Shown in pieces: positions 10,400-21,975 of a stretch of DNA of 64,000 bases. Source of the stretch: Uloborus plumipes (Eukaryota > Arthropoda > Arachnida > Araneae > Uloboridae); the NCBI GenBank assembly GCA_038373865.1, contig JAXGGA010003375.1, positions 1 to 64,000 of the forward strand, in the 5' to 3' direction. Each line of letters starts with the position of its first letter. Within the stretch, counting starts at the first letter, position 1. The notes beneath the pieces were generated by a model. That model ran no database searches. It had not been told where the DNA came from and worked only from the letters and a program-made list of their open reading frames with translations. The position numbers and the translations under genes were made by a program.

Positions 10400-13300
10400 C
10401 GGTTCACAGGCCTAGATAAAATTTAAAACTGGCTGCCAACTCAAACAATTTTGTGAGAATTTTCTGTTAAAAAATACTGCACTTCTCCCGAGTCTTATAT
10501 TGTGGCCAACAGCAAAAATGTAAAGCTGAAAGCGAAAACTACGATGAAATCAGCATATTTTTTCAATTATATTTAATTACTCCTATTTCATTATTATTAG
10601 TTTGGGGTACCTTAAAACTGCCGAGCAACATTTGTCCCTCGCTCATTGAAGAAAATGTAAAAATACAAATATATGTTTACACAATATCAAAATTTTCTGA
10701 AACTTTGAAAACATTCTGCAAATGTTGTTTGCATGTTTGTCTATATTTTCTAGTTCTGCGGTTCATGTAAGTACTCTGCATGAAATTTATGATATTCTTG
10801 AAATAGTTTTTCTTTCTGTCAGATAGACAAATATCAGCAGAAAAACCTGAACAAATTAAATTAAATTTGTTACTGGATAAATTTCTCATCTCAAACTCTA
10901 GATGCTGAAAAAGCAATGTATCAAAAACGTAATGGTAAGGTATTTTAAGAGTGGCACGACTATTTTCAAGGGCAGAGATAGATAAAATGCAACGGTAAAC
11001 TCAAATAATTTCTTCAACATTTTCTTTTAAAAAAGGGGAGGGGGGCATTTGCTGTCCTAAATTTTAAAAAGCAATAATTTTAACTTCTATGAAAGTGACA
11101 TGCCACTATGAAGTTAACATGGAATACAAAACACATCATGATTAAATAAAAAAAATTATCAGTTTCATCCGAAGCAAAAGATATTGCTGTACAATGAGCA
11201 AAACCAATAAATGCCTCAGGAAGAAAACTGGGTAATGGTAAAAATGGAAGTTTGTAAAAAATGTCAAAACTGTCTGCAATTTCGGAACGTTTTGTGCGAA
11301 TAGCGTTGCAAGTTTGTCAATATTATCTAAATCTATTCAAGGGGGGCAATACAACAATTGATAATAACACTGAAGAATACTATAAGCTCGTTTGATAGTT
11401 TATAGTATTCTTCATATTAATTAGAACATGTCGATTTATCAGAGGCCATGGAAAATACGATGAAGCAACATGGCCTCCCATAACAGTTTTTAGAAGTGCT
11501 TCTTGCAACTGCATGAAAGGTAGCAAAAGTTAATTATTTTGAAGAAACCCTATAAGATCAAAATGGCTTGAACCTTATATGTTAAAATCTTCTACATTCT
11601 TCCAATTAACTTTTATTGACCAATTCAAGGAACTTTTTGACCGACCTTGCACATTTAACTTCAAAATTGTCAAACAATTTGTAGTGTGGCAAAACAACCT
11701 TAAAGACAATCCTTAAGGATATGTTTGCATACTTTGATGAAATATTATTTCATATCACTGAATGATCAAAATGTAAGAAAGCCACTTTAAATTAAAATAT
11801 AACCTTGATCCTACTTTTTAGTTTAACTAATTTCAACCATATTACACTGATTTAACCAGCGACAACTACCACTGACTGAACTAGTGTGGAGTCACTGTAA
11901 ATTAGTTGATGATTATAATTAGTCAAATAACAGGAACTAAAATATTTTGAATACTCTGGCCACTTTTTGTCACAAGCACTTGTCAAAAATATGTTCTATA
12001 CATTGAAATAATTCATAAAAGTCACAAATAATTTGTGCACCCATTCTGCTGAACGGATACAGTATTTCTTTTTCAATGTTTCCATAAATGCGTAAAACAC
12101 GTCCTTTATGTAAGGGGTCAGGACAAGATAATTATCCACCCCTGCTTTCAGAAATATAACAGATAAGCATGTAAAAGCAAAATAAAAACAAAAGCAAATA
12201 ATACAATGTTAAAAACAAATGCGCAAGAACACTTCAAACACGTGTTTTGGCGTAACAAGGAATGCCCTTTCAATGCAAAAAAGTTAACTAATGGATGTAA
12301 TGATATCCGACAAAAGCAAGATTAATAGAAGCAAGCAGCTTAAAAAGTAAACAAAGTCAATTAACCAAGGACCAGGAAGAAAAATAATTAAATGACAAGG
12401 TTGACCTGAAGATGAATCATCAAATGTGAACATCCCGAAAATGTATCCAGTTTTGAAAAATTTTCTAATTAATTCTCAGACCACATGATGGTTGGTTGGT
12501 TGATTGGTACTCGTGTCCATGGACTTTTTTTTTTTCAAATTGTGCCGTGCACAGAGATTTTACTGCCTCAGCAATTTAGAGGCAGCAGACCACACGATCA
12601 ATTGACAATAACAATTACAATATTTTCTATAAAGCCTTCTAATCATCCGATATTTTCAAGACAGAAGAATTGCACTCTTGGATGTAATTTGTGAAAATTC
12701 ATAACAATATCTTTTTAAAGAATATGACAATTTTTGCTTGTGTAATTTAATGCCCTTTTCTCAACCAATCGCTTGCTTATTTATGTTTATATTTAAAATA
12801 ATCATATAAAAATGTAGCATTGCAAAAATTCTGCATACTTTTCCAAAAATGTTTTACTATATTTAAAAAGTAGTAACATATGCAATCTACCCAAATACAT
12901 TTTTTAAAATAATTATTAACCCCCATTTAAGTATGCATAAAAAATCTTACAAGGACCATGTTAATAAAGAAAACTAAACTAAAATCAATCCAAATATAAG
13001 AAATAAAAGAAACCGAAATAAAAGAAATTTGGTTATGAAAGCCAGCCTTGTTCAGATAACTAACATGTTATAATATATACAGCCAGAGTGAGAAAAATGA
13101 ACAGCTTTCTTCAACCCTCAGATAGCATGAAAAACCTGGCTAAAAAGGATAATTATATCTCTTTTGCTTGCTATCTTAAAACTGCCCACATTAGATCATA
13201 AAAGTTTGAAATCAAAACCACAATGTTTTTGAACATTTCAAATAATGACTATTTGAACTAAGACTAAATAGTAAAACCTGTTTGACAAAAATCAAAATTG

Positions 13301-14142
13301 CATATATAACACAAAATAGACCAATGAGAGCACAAACAGGATAAAAAGGATAAATAATAAGACTAACAGAAAATAATCATTTAATGGTGCATCTTCTAAA
13401 AACATGTCCTATAGAAGAGTGTTAGAAATATATTGATTTTATCAGTCTATATCACAATTTTTCATGAGAATTTCAAAGAAAGCGTTTTAGTTTATTTTGA
13501 TTATTATCAAGGATTTTTTGTACTGAACAATGCATAATGTTTGGTTAAAAATTCAATGTGTGCGAAAAGTGGGTCAGTTCAACAAGCAAAAGTTTTTATT
13601 CCTCATTTCAATTATTTGCAACTGCATAACCGTTAGTTAAACACCACATGAAATCCACTTTGTAAGCTATATTTTCTGCACAAATCATGATTCACTCATT
13701 TGGCTTTTCTACCTTCAGCAATTTTCTGGCTTCATGGAAACATTACACATTCTTTGAAAATTCAACATTAAGAAAGCGTTCCCAAGTAGTGGGATAAATT
13801 TCTGATTTGTTCCACCACATTGCCATACCTTCAGCTTTGATTTAACATATTTACAACACTCTAGCCAAAATTTAACTATCTTATTAACTCAAGTTTGGAA
13901 TCCTTAAATGAAAATATTACCTTGTCTAATTTTATAACTAGCCTTAGGTAATGGAAGGACAGTTCACGGAACAAAAAAGCTTAATGCTCTTATGCTTTCC
14001 TTCATGACTTTAAAAACAAAAATAAAAGGAATTATACATTACATTATTTGTTATTTCACCTAAAAAATTAACTATATTGCAAGACTATTGAGCTGCACAA
14101 TAACATAAGAAAAAAAAAAAAAATTCTTATATAATTACTTAC
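10400..14142. other. Long AT-rich stretch, no exon recognised
   Basis: This should be intron of the minus-strand RhoGEF gene or intergenic DNA. I looked for the next RhoGEF exon (expected to start in phase 1 after the donor at 14143) and did not find a convincing one. There are no obvious bounded transposons apart from scattered short AT repeats. Confidence 0.45.
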
Positions 14143-14296
14143 TTGGGATTCGAGCTTTTAGCTTGAGCGTACCACTAGTCCAACTTGGCTCAGCAACAGT
14201 AACATGTCGGTATTGGGATCCTTTAAACACTAAATAATAATTTACATCTTCCAAGAGAGGCTGATCAAGTATTTCAACAATTATTTTTCCACCTCC
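14143..14296 (-). CDS. Second coding exon of an AKAP13/ARHGEF28-like RhoGEF
   Basis: On the minus strand an acceptor TTCTTTATAG precedes 154 nt of open sequence that ends CCAA|GTAAGT. It begins GGGKIIVEILDQPLLEDVNY and continues YLVFKGSQYRHVTVAEP. Joined in phase 0 to the exon at 21919-21975 the N terminus becomes MNISPKDAPLY-GGG..., which matches the N-terminal pattern of Lbc-family RhoGEFs (AKAP13, ARHGEF28): a start of the type M-x-(L/I)-x5-APLYG, then ED-x-FY-x-V/T-F/Y-x-GS-x2-RH. That N-terminal module precedes ankyrin-like and DH-PH parts in the family; those exons are not in view. The exon leaves in phase 1. Confidence 0.75.
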
Positions 14297-15091
14297 CTAT
14301 AAAGAAAAACAACAATCGTTTAATTTGTAAACAAATGAACTAGTCTGACTCATTTTATGTATTTATATTTAAATGTAACCAGGGTTGGCAAAAACCCGGG
14401 TTTTTGCGGGTTTTTCTGGGTTTTTGTATGTTAAAATTTTATTTCTTATGCGGGTATTGATATAGAATATATGTATTCATTCAAATAAAAATATGTTTAT
14501 TAAGTTAAAGCTCTGAATTGCATTTAATCAATGTCAATCAATTAATAATTAATATTATAAACAATATCAATTAATAATATCATCAACCGAATTGTAATAT
14601 TTAATGTGTATATTTAAGAAGCTTTGGACAATGGTTTCAGCTATGAACTTTTATCACTTGTCTTTTACGAAATAGAAGAACTGTTGCAAATGGGCTTTCC
14701 TATAAATTCAGGAATATTTTCGGGGGTGAAAGTTCCAAAAACTTAAATTTATACCATTAAAAAATTAAAACCATTTGCACTTGTTTATTAATGGAAATAA
14801 TCATCTTTTCTCATTAAGTAGCCTGCTTCAATATCTAGTCATGTCATTTGCATGTCTTTTATAAGGCATTTCTCAATGATAGGTGTGTTTCTGAGACAAG
14901 AGAAGTGTCTCCTCCCCCCCCCCCCCCCCCCTGCTTATTTTCAAAACCAAAACTGATTAATTTTAGATGGAGAGGGGGTACTCTTAATTGATTTTTTTTA
15001 AAAAATAATTTTAAGAAAAAACTAGGTTAACAATAGAACTTTCAAGAATTATAAATTTATTAATAAATGCTTGTCATAATATTTTAGTAGT

Positions 15092-15588
15092 GGGTCATTC
15101 CATGTCAAATCAACACAATTTTGGAAGAGTTTCAGAATTGATGTCTCAGATTTTCATGATTTTTGGTATGCAGCATTATATCATAGACATATGAAAAAAT
15201 ACCAAATTTCAGTTACATAGCACAATTATTTTTTAAGTTATAAATTTTTTAAATTTTAAATTTCTTTGAAAAAACACGATACTTAACCACATTAAAATGC
15301 CTATAGGCTCGCAACCAGTGGTGATATTAACCTGGGACTGGTCTCATTTTAAAGCTGTTGAATAGGGCTTTATTATGATATGCTACAACATAGGGGTTAA
15401 ATTTTTAAAAAAATTTAAATTTTAAAATTAAATTTTAAATTTTAAATTTTTCAAAAAGTGGCAATTTTAAAAATTCCAAAAAATTACCAAAAATTGTTTG
15501 TGATGTCTTGATACATATTGCAAAATTCTATGATGGGATCTCAATGGGATCAGGAGATACAGGGCTTCAGAGATACACATGTTTTGTC
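15092..15588 (+). repeat. Left terminal inverted repeat of the Sola-like element
   Basis: It pairs with 18592-19078. Matched landmarks are GGTATGCAGCATTATATCAT, the AAATTTTAAA-rich block and GGGATCAGGAGATACAGGGC, all found inverted in the right arm. The few mismatches are mostly in AT-rich runs. Confidence 0.9.
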
Positions 15589-15729
15589 AATAATATACCA
15601 TATTAGTAAAATTTTATTGTTTTTGAACTAATTTTCCTATGCAATGTGCAGGATCCTATTATATTAATAAAACGCAGTGATTACTTCATTTTACCATGTT
15701 TGCAAACCTCTCATTTGCCTACATGTAGA

Positions 15730-15897
15730 GGGAAACCCCTTTTACTCAGATAAAAAGGGAATTTCCCTTGGGGGAAACCCCTTTAACTAGGTGAAAGCTG
15801 ATTGGAATACAAGTAAGGGAAATTCCCTTTAACTGTAAGAAAAGGGAGATTTCCCTCCGTGGGGGGATTCCCCTTTTCACAAGTATAAGCTGATTGG
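15730..15897 (+). promoter_or_regulatory. Cluster of kappaB-like palindromes and ATTGG boxes upstream of the transposase
   Basis: Six G-run/C-run palindromes lie between the left TIR and the ORF: GGGAAACCCC (15730), GGGAATTTCCC (15757), GGGGGAAACCCC (15770), GGGAAATTCCC (15817), GGGAGATTTCCC (15844) and GGGGATTCCCC (15863). Several fit the Rel/NF-kappaB consensus GGGRNWYYCC. The 11-mer AAGCTGATTGG (an inverted CCAAT core) occurs at 15796 and 15887. The ORF starts about 110-130 bp downstream. Whether host Rel factors or the element's own transposase bind here is unknown. Confidence 0.55.
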
Positions 15898-16004
15898 TCA
15901 AGCAGACAAGATCACTCATTTACAGCTAGTTTAGCATCACAGTTGCTTGTAGGAAGTTCATTTGATGTTTCATGTGATGTTGTATCAAGAAGATAACTTA
16001 TTTC

Positions 16005-18413
16005 TTGGCCCCTGCACGTTTCCTTGCTGATTTCTCCCTATTTATCACTTTCATGATGGATACCACTAACAAGATAGTAAAAATGGATTGCTTTAACCCT
16101 TTTAATAAGCCAAATCACTCCCATGCAAGAAAAAGACTGAGACGTGTTACTTCATGGATGTGTGACTTGATTCCAGGAACATCCGAGTTATCCGTGGTCT
16201 GTGATAGTTGTAGGAAGCAGCTGACAAAGTTGAAAAATGAAAAAGATGGGGAAACTTCCCCTGGAACTAGCAAGGTACCTGAAGAAAGTCAGTCTGATAC
16301 TGAAATTGAAGAATCACCTATAGATATACCATTTTCAAATGAATCTGAAGCTCTGAGTTCCCTTAACAGCTCTCTTTTAGAGATGGGAGAGTCGCCTGTA
16401 GACAAAAAGAGGATGCAATCAAAAATTTACTCTACTGAAAAGGCCAACCGAATCAATGTGGCTGTCAAGAGAAAACTGCTAGTGAATGCATCGAGCGATG
16501 AAGAGAATGATGATTCACAAGACGAGTTCTTTACACATGTGAAAAAACTGTACAACAGCTTCACTAGTAGGAAGAAGAAGCTTCAACTGCTGACTCTTAT
16601 GCCTGACAGCTGGAGTGTAAGGAAAGTAATGCGGGAATTTTCAGCCCCTAACTATTTAGTTCGACAAGCCAAGACATTGTTGAAAGAAAAGGGCGCCTTG
16701 TCTGGTCCTGATATGAAACCAGGAAAAAGTTTATCAAAGCATACCGTTGATATTGTGAAAGGATTTTATACAAGTGACGAAATAAGCCGAGCAATGCCGG
16801 GGATTAAGGACTTTATATCAGTGAAAGACCACAGCACAGGTATTAAAGAACATGTTGCAAAAAGGTTGATGCTTAATAATTTAAAAGAAGCCTATGAAGT
16901 TTTCAAAGAAAAATTCCCAGCTGTAAAAGTAGGATTTTCTAAATTTGCAGAGCTGAAACCCAAAAATTGTGTGCTAGCAGGCCAGAGTGGAACACACTCA
17001 GTCTGTGTGTGCACTACTCATCAGAATGTGAAGCTTATGTTTGAAAATGGAAGAATGAGCTCAATGACAGATGGAAAAATAAAAACATACAAGGACTGCC
17101 TGCAAATGATGGTTTGCAGCCCCCCACCATCAACTGACTGCTTCTTTTCAACTTGTGTGTCATGTCCGGGTACCAGAGGGATTAGAGAACTTTTGGAAAA
17201 AGCATATGAAGACAATGCAATTGAGACTATCACATACAGACAGTGGATCTCTGTGGATCGATGTAACTTAGAAATTATCCAAAAACCGGTTAGTGAATTT
17301 ATTGATGTATTTTGTAATAAACTTCCTATCTTACTTCGTCATCACTTTATAGCAAAAGAACAAAGTGCATTTTTGAGACACACAAAGGAAAATCTTCTGG
17401 AATGTGAAGTAGCTGTTATTTGTGACTTTTCTGAGAATTATTCTATTATTATACAAGACGAGGCACAATCATATCATTGGTCGAATACTCAGGCAACCAT
17501 TCACCCTTTTGTGGTATATTTTAAAGAGAAGGAAGTTGAGCATTTAAATTTCGTAATAATATCAGACTGCCTCAACCACAACACTACAGCTGTCTACCTG
17601 TTCCAGAAAAAATTGATGGAATACTTGAAGTGCAAATTTCAAAGACCTGTCAAAAAATTCTTTTATTTCTCTGATGGCTCTGCAGCCCAATACAAAAATA
17701 AAAAAAATTTTATTAACTTGTGTAATTACAAGCAAGATTTTGGAGCTGAGGCTGAATGGCACTTTTCAGCTACAGCACATGGCAAAGGTCCATGCGATGG
17801 GCTCGGGGCCACAGTAAAAAGACTAGCCGCCAGAGCAAGCCTACAAAGACCGTATCAGGATCAAATCACGAATGCAAGGCAATTATTTGAATGGTCACAT
17901 AAGAACATAGCTAACATCGACTTTGTATTTGTGACCATTGAAGAATACATTAAAACTGAAGAACAACTGGCTAACCGGTACGATACAGCTCTAACTATAT
18001 CAGGAACCCAAAAATTTCATGCCTTTATACCTCTCAGATGTGGAACCAAAGTAAATGCAAAGTTATTTTCTTCTGCAGATGTTTCAAGCATATTTCCTGT
18101 TTTGAAGGACGTTCAGCAGACATCATTTTCAGACATTAGTGGGTATATAACATCTATCTATAATGAGACTTGGTGGTTGAGTTATGTTCTGGATAAAGAT
18201 GAAGACAGCAGTCAAGTGCAAGTTACATTCCTCCATCCTTCAGGTCCGTCATCCTCATTTATATATCCCACACCACCTGACACACTGTGGATCCCATTTT
18301 CAGATGTAATGTGCAAAGTGAACCCCACCACTCAGACTGGCCGAACATACAGTTTACCAGACAGTGAACTAAACAAATGTGTGGGTATCTTCCAACAATT
18401 GAAGTCTTCATAA
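16005..18413 (+). CDS. Transposase of the Sola-like element, 802 aa, intact
   Basis: Single uninterrupted ORF centred between the two TIRs. In-frame Met codons at residues 1, 17, 18 and 27 leave the true start open; residue 27 (MDCFNPFN) directly precedes a Cys-containing basic segment (RKRLRRVTSW, then CDSC) that could be a small zinc or DNA-binding module. A low-complexity acidic linker (about residues 80-140) follows. The likely catalytic half contains CDFSENYS (Asp474), the QDEAQSYHW block after it, FSDGSAAQYKNKKNF (Asp557) and HGKGPCDG (residues 592-599). These acidic residues are candidates for a DDE-type triad, by inference. No frameshift or stop. It should catalyse cut-and-paste transposition of this element and related non-autonomous copies. 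Codon use is that of a normal gene and unlike the AT-rich flanks. Confidence 0.85.
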   Translation: MAPARFLADFSLFITFMMDTTNKIVKMDCFNPFNKPNHSHARKRLRRVTSWMCDLIPGTSELSVVCDSCRKQLTKLKNEKDGETSPGTSKVPEESQSDTEIEESPIDIPFSNESEALSSLNSSLLEMGESPVDKKRMQSKIYSTEKANRINVAVKRKLLVNASSDEENDDSQDEFFTHVKKLYNSFTSRKKKLQLLTLMPDSWSVRKVMREFSAPNYLVRQAKTLLKEKGALSGPDMKPGKSLSKHTVDIVKGFYTSDEISRAMPGIKDFISVKDHSTGIKEHVAKRLMLNNLKEAYEVFKEKFPAVKVGFSKFAELKPKNCVLAGQSGTHSVCVCTTHQNVKLMFENGRMSSMTDGKIKTYKDCLQMMVCSPPPSTDCFFSTCVSCPGTRGIRELLEKAYEDNAIETITYRQWISVDRCNLEIIQKPVSEFIDVFCNKLPILLRHHFIAKEQSAFLRHTKENLLECEVAVICDFSENYSIIIQDEAQSYHWSNTQATIHPFVVYFKEKEVEHLNFVIISDCLNHNTTAVYLFQKKLMEYLKCKFQRPVKKFFYFSDGSAAQYKNKKNFINLCNYKQDFGAEAEWHFSATAHGKGPCDGLGATVKRLAARASLQRPYQDQITNARQLFEWSHKNIANIDFVFVTIEEYIKTEEQLANRYDTALTISGTQKFHAFIPLRCGTKVNAKLFSSADVSSIFPVLKDVQQTSFSDISGYITSIYNETWWLSYVLDKDEDSSQVQVTFLHPSGPSSSFIYPTPPDTLWIPFSDVMCKVNPTTQTGRTYSLPDSELNKCVGIFQQLKSS

Positions 18414-18591
18414 ATTAATTTGTTAATAATTAACTCATAAAATAAGGCTGAGAATGGTAAGTGTCTATGTGATATTCCTCTATTTAAAAAATTAAAAGTA
18501 ATAGCCACTGCTTGTTTTATTGATATGTGTTGTTTGTTTCATTCAATAAACTGTACAAAATTTCCTCTGTTGATACTAATTCTGGTATTTT

Positions 18592-19078
18592 TCACAAAAC
18601 GTGTATTTCTGAAGCCCTGTATCTCCTGATCCCATTGAGATCCCATCATAGAATTTTGCAATATGTATTAAGACATCACAAACAATTTTTGGTAATTTTT
18701 TGGAATTTTTAAAATTGCCACTTTTTGAAAAATTTAAAATTTAAAATTTAATTTTAAAATTTAAATTTTTTTAAAAATTTAACCCCTATGTTGTAGCATA
18801 TCATAATAAAGCCCTATTCAACAGCTTTAAAATGAGACCAGTCCCAGGTTAATATCACCACTGGTTGCGAGCCTATAGGCATTTTAATGTGTTAAAGTAT
18901 GGTGTTTTTTCGAAGAAATTTAAAATTTAAAAAATTTATAACTTCAAAAATAATTGGGCTATGTAACTGAAATTTGGTATTTTTTCATATGTCTATGATA
19001 TAATGCTGCATACCAAAAATCATGAAAATCTGAGACATCAAGTCTGAATCAGTGTGTTGATTTCACATGGAATGACCC
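18592..19078 (-). repeat. Right terminal inverted repeat of the Sola-like element
   Basis: Inverse of 15092-15588. It begins about 180 bp after the transposase stop codon, so the stop-proximal AATAAA-like strings just before it may serve as the polyadenylation signal. Confidence 0.9.
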
Positions 19079-19752
19079 TAGTAATAAACTGTGTGGGGTC
19101 GCTTTTTTTTTTTGTTTTTCTTAAATCAAAGAAAGGGTTTAGTGCTTAAAGTCAGTGGTATGGTACCTCTATAAATATAGCACTTGAAAATCATCATATA
19201 CTAAATGCAGTAGGGTTAGAAGAAATGAAGAGCAAAATTTTATTTTTCTTGCTCCAGAATAAAAGCAAAAATTGCAGTATTTTATCATTATTTGACTTCT
19301 GTGTTAAATCAAAATTATCATAAAATATTAATTAAGCAATTTTTTCCATCTACAAGAAGTTAATCAATGGTTCATTTTCAATTTATTTTAAAATTTAAAA
19401 TTTGTTATCAAAAAATAAATAAATAATAATAATAATAAGTATTTTGCAACAAAAAGTAGTATCATAGCTAGGAACATTTTCTGGACGATGACTTGAAAAT
19501 TGAAGAAATAATAATTATTTTATAAAATAAATAATTACTCTAAGAAAAATTATCTCAAGCCTGATTTCTTACTTATTTTTTATGTATAATTTAGATGAGA
19601 TTTTATTATTGACTATATTTGTTGATAACTTAGAAATTAACAAAAACCCACTTTTGACAAAAACCCGGGTGGGTTTTTGTTGGTGGACCCGCCCAGAAAA
19701 ACCCGGGCGGGTTTTTCTGGGCCGGGCCCACCTTGCCAACCCTGAATGTAAC

Positions 19753-21918
19753 TCATTTCTTTTAATATTATTCCGCAAGAAATTCAATTTTCTTCCGACA
19801 ACATTTGCTTATTTTCCAATGACAGAGAACATGTTTCAATTGATCTCTAGTATACAATGTCAATTACAATTTCTCTAACACAGTTCCATTTTCTAGCACC
19901 GAACCAGGGAGCCATATGATTTTTATAAGAATGATAAAAATTGAAATTGGTAACAATCGAAAAAGCATATAGTGATTTTTTGGACGCAAAAAGTTTTTGC
20001 CCTTGTTATTGAGGTATAAGGGCTTAAAGTTAACCAAAATTTTGAGAAAAGCTCCAGATTTAAAGCCTCGGTGAGAAATTAAAAGCATATACGATCTCAC
20101 TGTTTTAACTTTCTAAGAGCGCGTTCATCTTCATTTCATTTCACACCTCCAGGGTCCCCCGTACCTACCACAGCTGGCGCGTTCATCTGCAAACTACGAG
20201 AAAGATGTCTGCTATCCCTCACAGTAACTTGCTCAATTTGGCGACTTTTTTCAAAATTTCTGCAGATTTGCAGACCTCAGATTTCGATAATGGGACATGA
20301 GGGCATAAAAGGCATGTGACAAAAATCATGTTTTGCAATGCTCTTTTGATTGTTACTAATTTGAAAAAAATTATGTTTTACACTATTGTATAGTTTTCTG
20401 GTAAGAATGTGTGATCCTCTGTAACTCTGGAATCAATATGCAATTGTAATTGCAAGTTTTTGCCAAACAACTTTAGATTTAAGAAACAAAGAAATACTTG
20501 TGTGCAGAAAATTTAAAAAAATATGACAACGTTAAATTGCAAAGTCATAAAGAACTGCATATACATATTTTGGGGCTTTAAGGACTTTTTTTTTAATCAA
20601 AAAGAATTTAAAAAAATTTGATGAAACAGCATCTACTCCAATTCTTTTGGACTGAAAAGGGTTACATGTAATCGCAAAATATGTGTCTGCAGTTCTCTGC
20701 TAATTTGTGTGATTTAACATTGAAATATTTTCTTTTATTCTTGCATAGCTTTGGACCATCATTTCAAACTTGATTAGGTAAGATTTATATGAGGTTTTCT
20801 TAAAAATTGACATATACTTTATGAATTCTTATTCAGTTTATTATGGCTACAAAAATTATCAATGATGACATGACAGTTATCCTTAACCCCAGTTCATTTT
20901 CTGAATTTCTAACAGTGCACTGATTTCAGAGTGGTAAATTTGAGGGAATGAGTAAACAATTAAATAATAATGGCGTTTAAGAAGCTTATCCTTTTACACA
21001 AATAACTTTGTGAATACTACATTTTGAGCATAAAAGTGCCTTAAATATTCTTTGAAATTTTATATTTTTAAATATGATAGTTGAGAAATGTTAAATGTAA
21101 CATTTGAAAGAAATTTAAAAAAAAAAAAAAAGTACAGAGGACTTTAAAAGTACATGTACATTTATTTACATAATGAAGATTTAAAAAACATTTATACATA
21201 ACGAGAAAAATAAAAAAAAAAAAAACAAGAGCTAAAAATATGACAACTCTATGAGTTCAATATGGATTTAAGAAGAAAAAATCTGCATGATTTCTAATAT
21301 TTTCAAATATTCACTAAGAAATTAAGTAGAAAAATTCTTGCATCAAACCAAATCAAAACCTATTTTAATTGCAATTTTGAGTGGGTATGGCAAAATGACA
21401 AGCATATAAGTCCTTTAGCATAGAGCAGTTTCTAACACATATTTTACATAAGGACCACTTTTTAAATTTTCGGAGGCAGGGTGGGCCAACAAACCAATAC
21501 GTCAGTTACTGCTAGCCTCCCATGCACCCGCAAATTTATTTCAATTAAGGGCTCATCAGTGGTTTTTGCAATTTTTGGGCTTGAGTTTCTTTAAAAAATG
21601 TTTTAAAAAGAAATATGTTATCAAATTAAGTAATGTTTTACAATTTTGTAAGTTTTCCATGAAATAAACCATCTGTTCCCAGGCAAGATGTGGACTGTGG
21701 GTCATTGGTTGGAGACCCCTGGTGCAGAGTATGATATATAAAAAGAGTTTAAAATAGTAGTAAGCACAAAACTAGTGAGGTTGAAAAAGAAGAATCACAT
21801 ATAAAACAAAAAAAAGCAATTTTTACCAAGGCATACACAATGGGATTTTGAAATACGAAAAAAATTGAGACTGAAAGGCAAAAAAAAAAAAGATTGAAAT
21901 GCATAATCTATCACTTAC
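19753..21918. other. Intron of the RhoGEF gene, AT-rich
   Basis: Probable intron between the exons at 21919 and 14296. The phrase GCGCGTTCATCT appears twice (about 20119 and 20179) in a locally CpG-richer patch (20115-20240) that could be an alternative first exon or an element end; I cannot decide. No other feature. Confidence 0.45.
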
Positions 21919-21975
21919 ATATAGTGGGGCATCTTTTGGAGAAATATTCATCTTGAGTGCACATCACAGTCATCA
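21919..21975 (-). CDS. First coding exon of the AKAP13/ARHGEF28-like RhoGEF
   Basis: On the minus strand, acceptor TTATTTTGTAG is followed by 24 nt of 5'UTR, then ATG at 21951-21949 and 11 codons MNISPKDAPLY ending CTATAT|GTAAGT, phase 0. The next exon supplies GGG..., recreating the APLYG motif typical of AKAP13 and ARHGEF28 N termini. The exon begins at a splice acceptor, so a further upstream non-coding exon is expected; 29226-29460 is a candidate. The family activates RhoA through DH-PH domains encoded further downstream (outside or not found). Confidence 0.72.

Larger units (their letters stand above)
15092..19078 (+). mobile_element. Complete Sola-like DNA transposon, 3,987 bp
   Basis: The ends are GGGTCATTCCATGTCAAAT and its near inverse, flanked by a 4-bp TSD TAGT (15088-15091 and 19079-19082). 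The sibling hAT copy B shows the unoccupied site ...ATTTTAGTAGTAATAAA... at about 27281-27300, so the insertion boundaries are exact. Terminal inverted repeats are about 490 bp long. One uninterrupted 802-codon ORF is inside. A 4-bp TSD and a transposase with D...DGSAAQYKN...HGKG blocks suggest the Sola superfamily; this assignment is from memory of the superfamily's features and needs a library search. Long near-identical TIRs and an intact ORF indicate a recent insertion. Confidence 0.8.
14380..19744. mobile_element. Non-autonomous hAT element (copy A), interrupted by a Sola-like transposon
   Basis: Inverted ends CAGGGTTGGCAAAAACCCGG and (G)CCCACCTTGCCAACCCTG are flanked by a perfect 8-bp TSD AATGTAAC (14372-14379 and 19745-19752). 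Without the 3,987-bp insertion and its 4-bp duplication it is about 1.37 kb. Copy B at 26520-27975 is closely similar throughout. Both ends carry GGGTTTTT/AAAAACCC reiterations. It encodes no transposase. It lies in the intron between the two RhoGEF coding exons. Confidence 0.92.
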
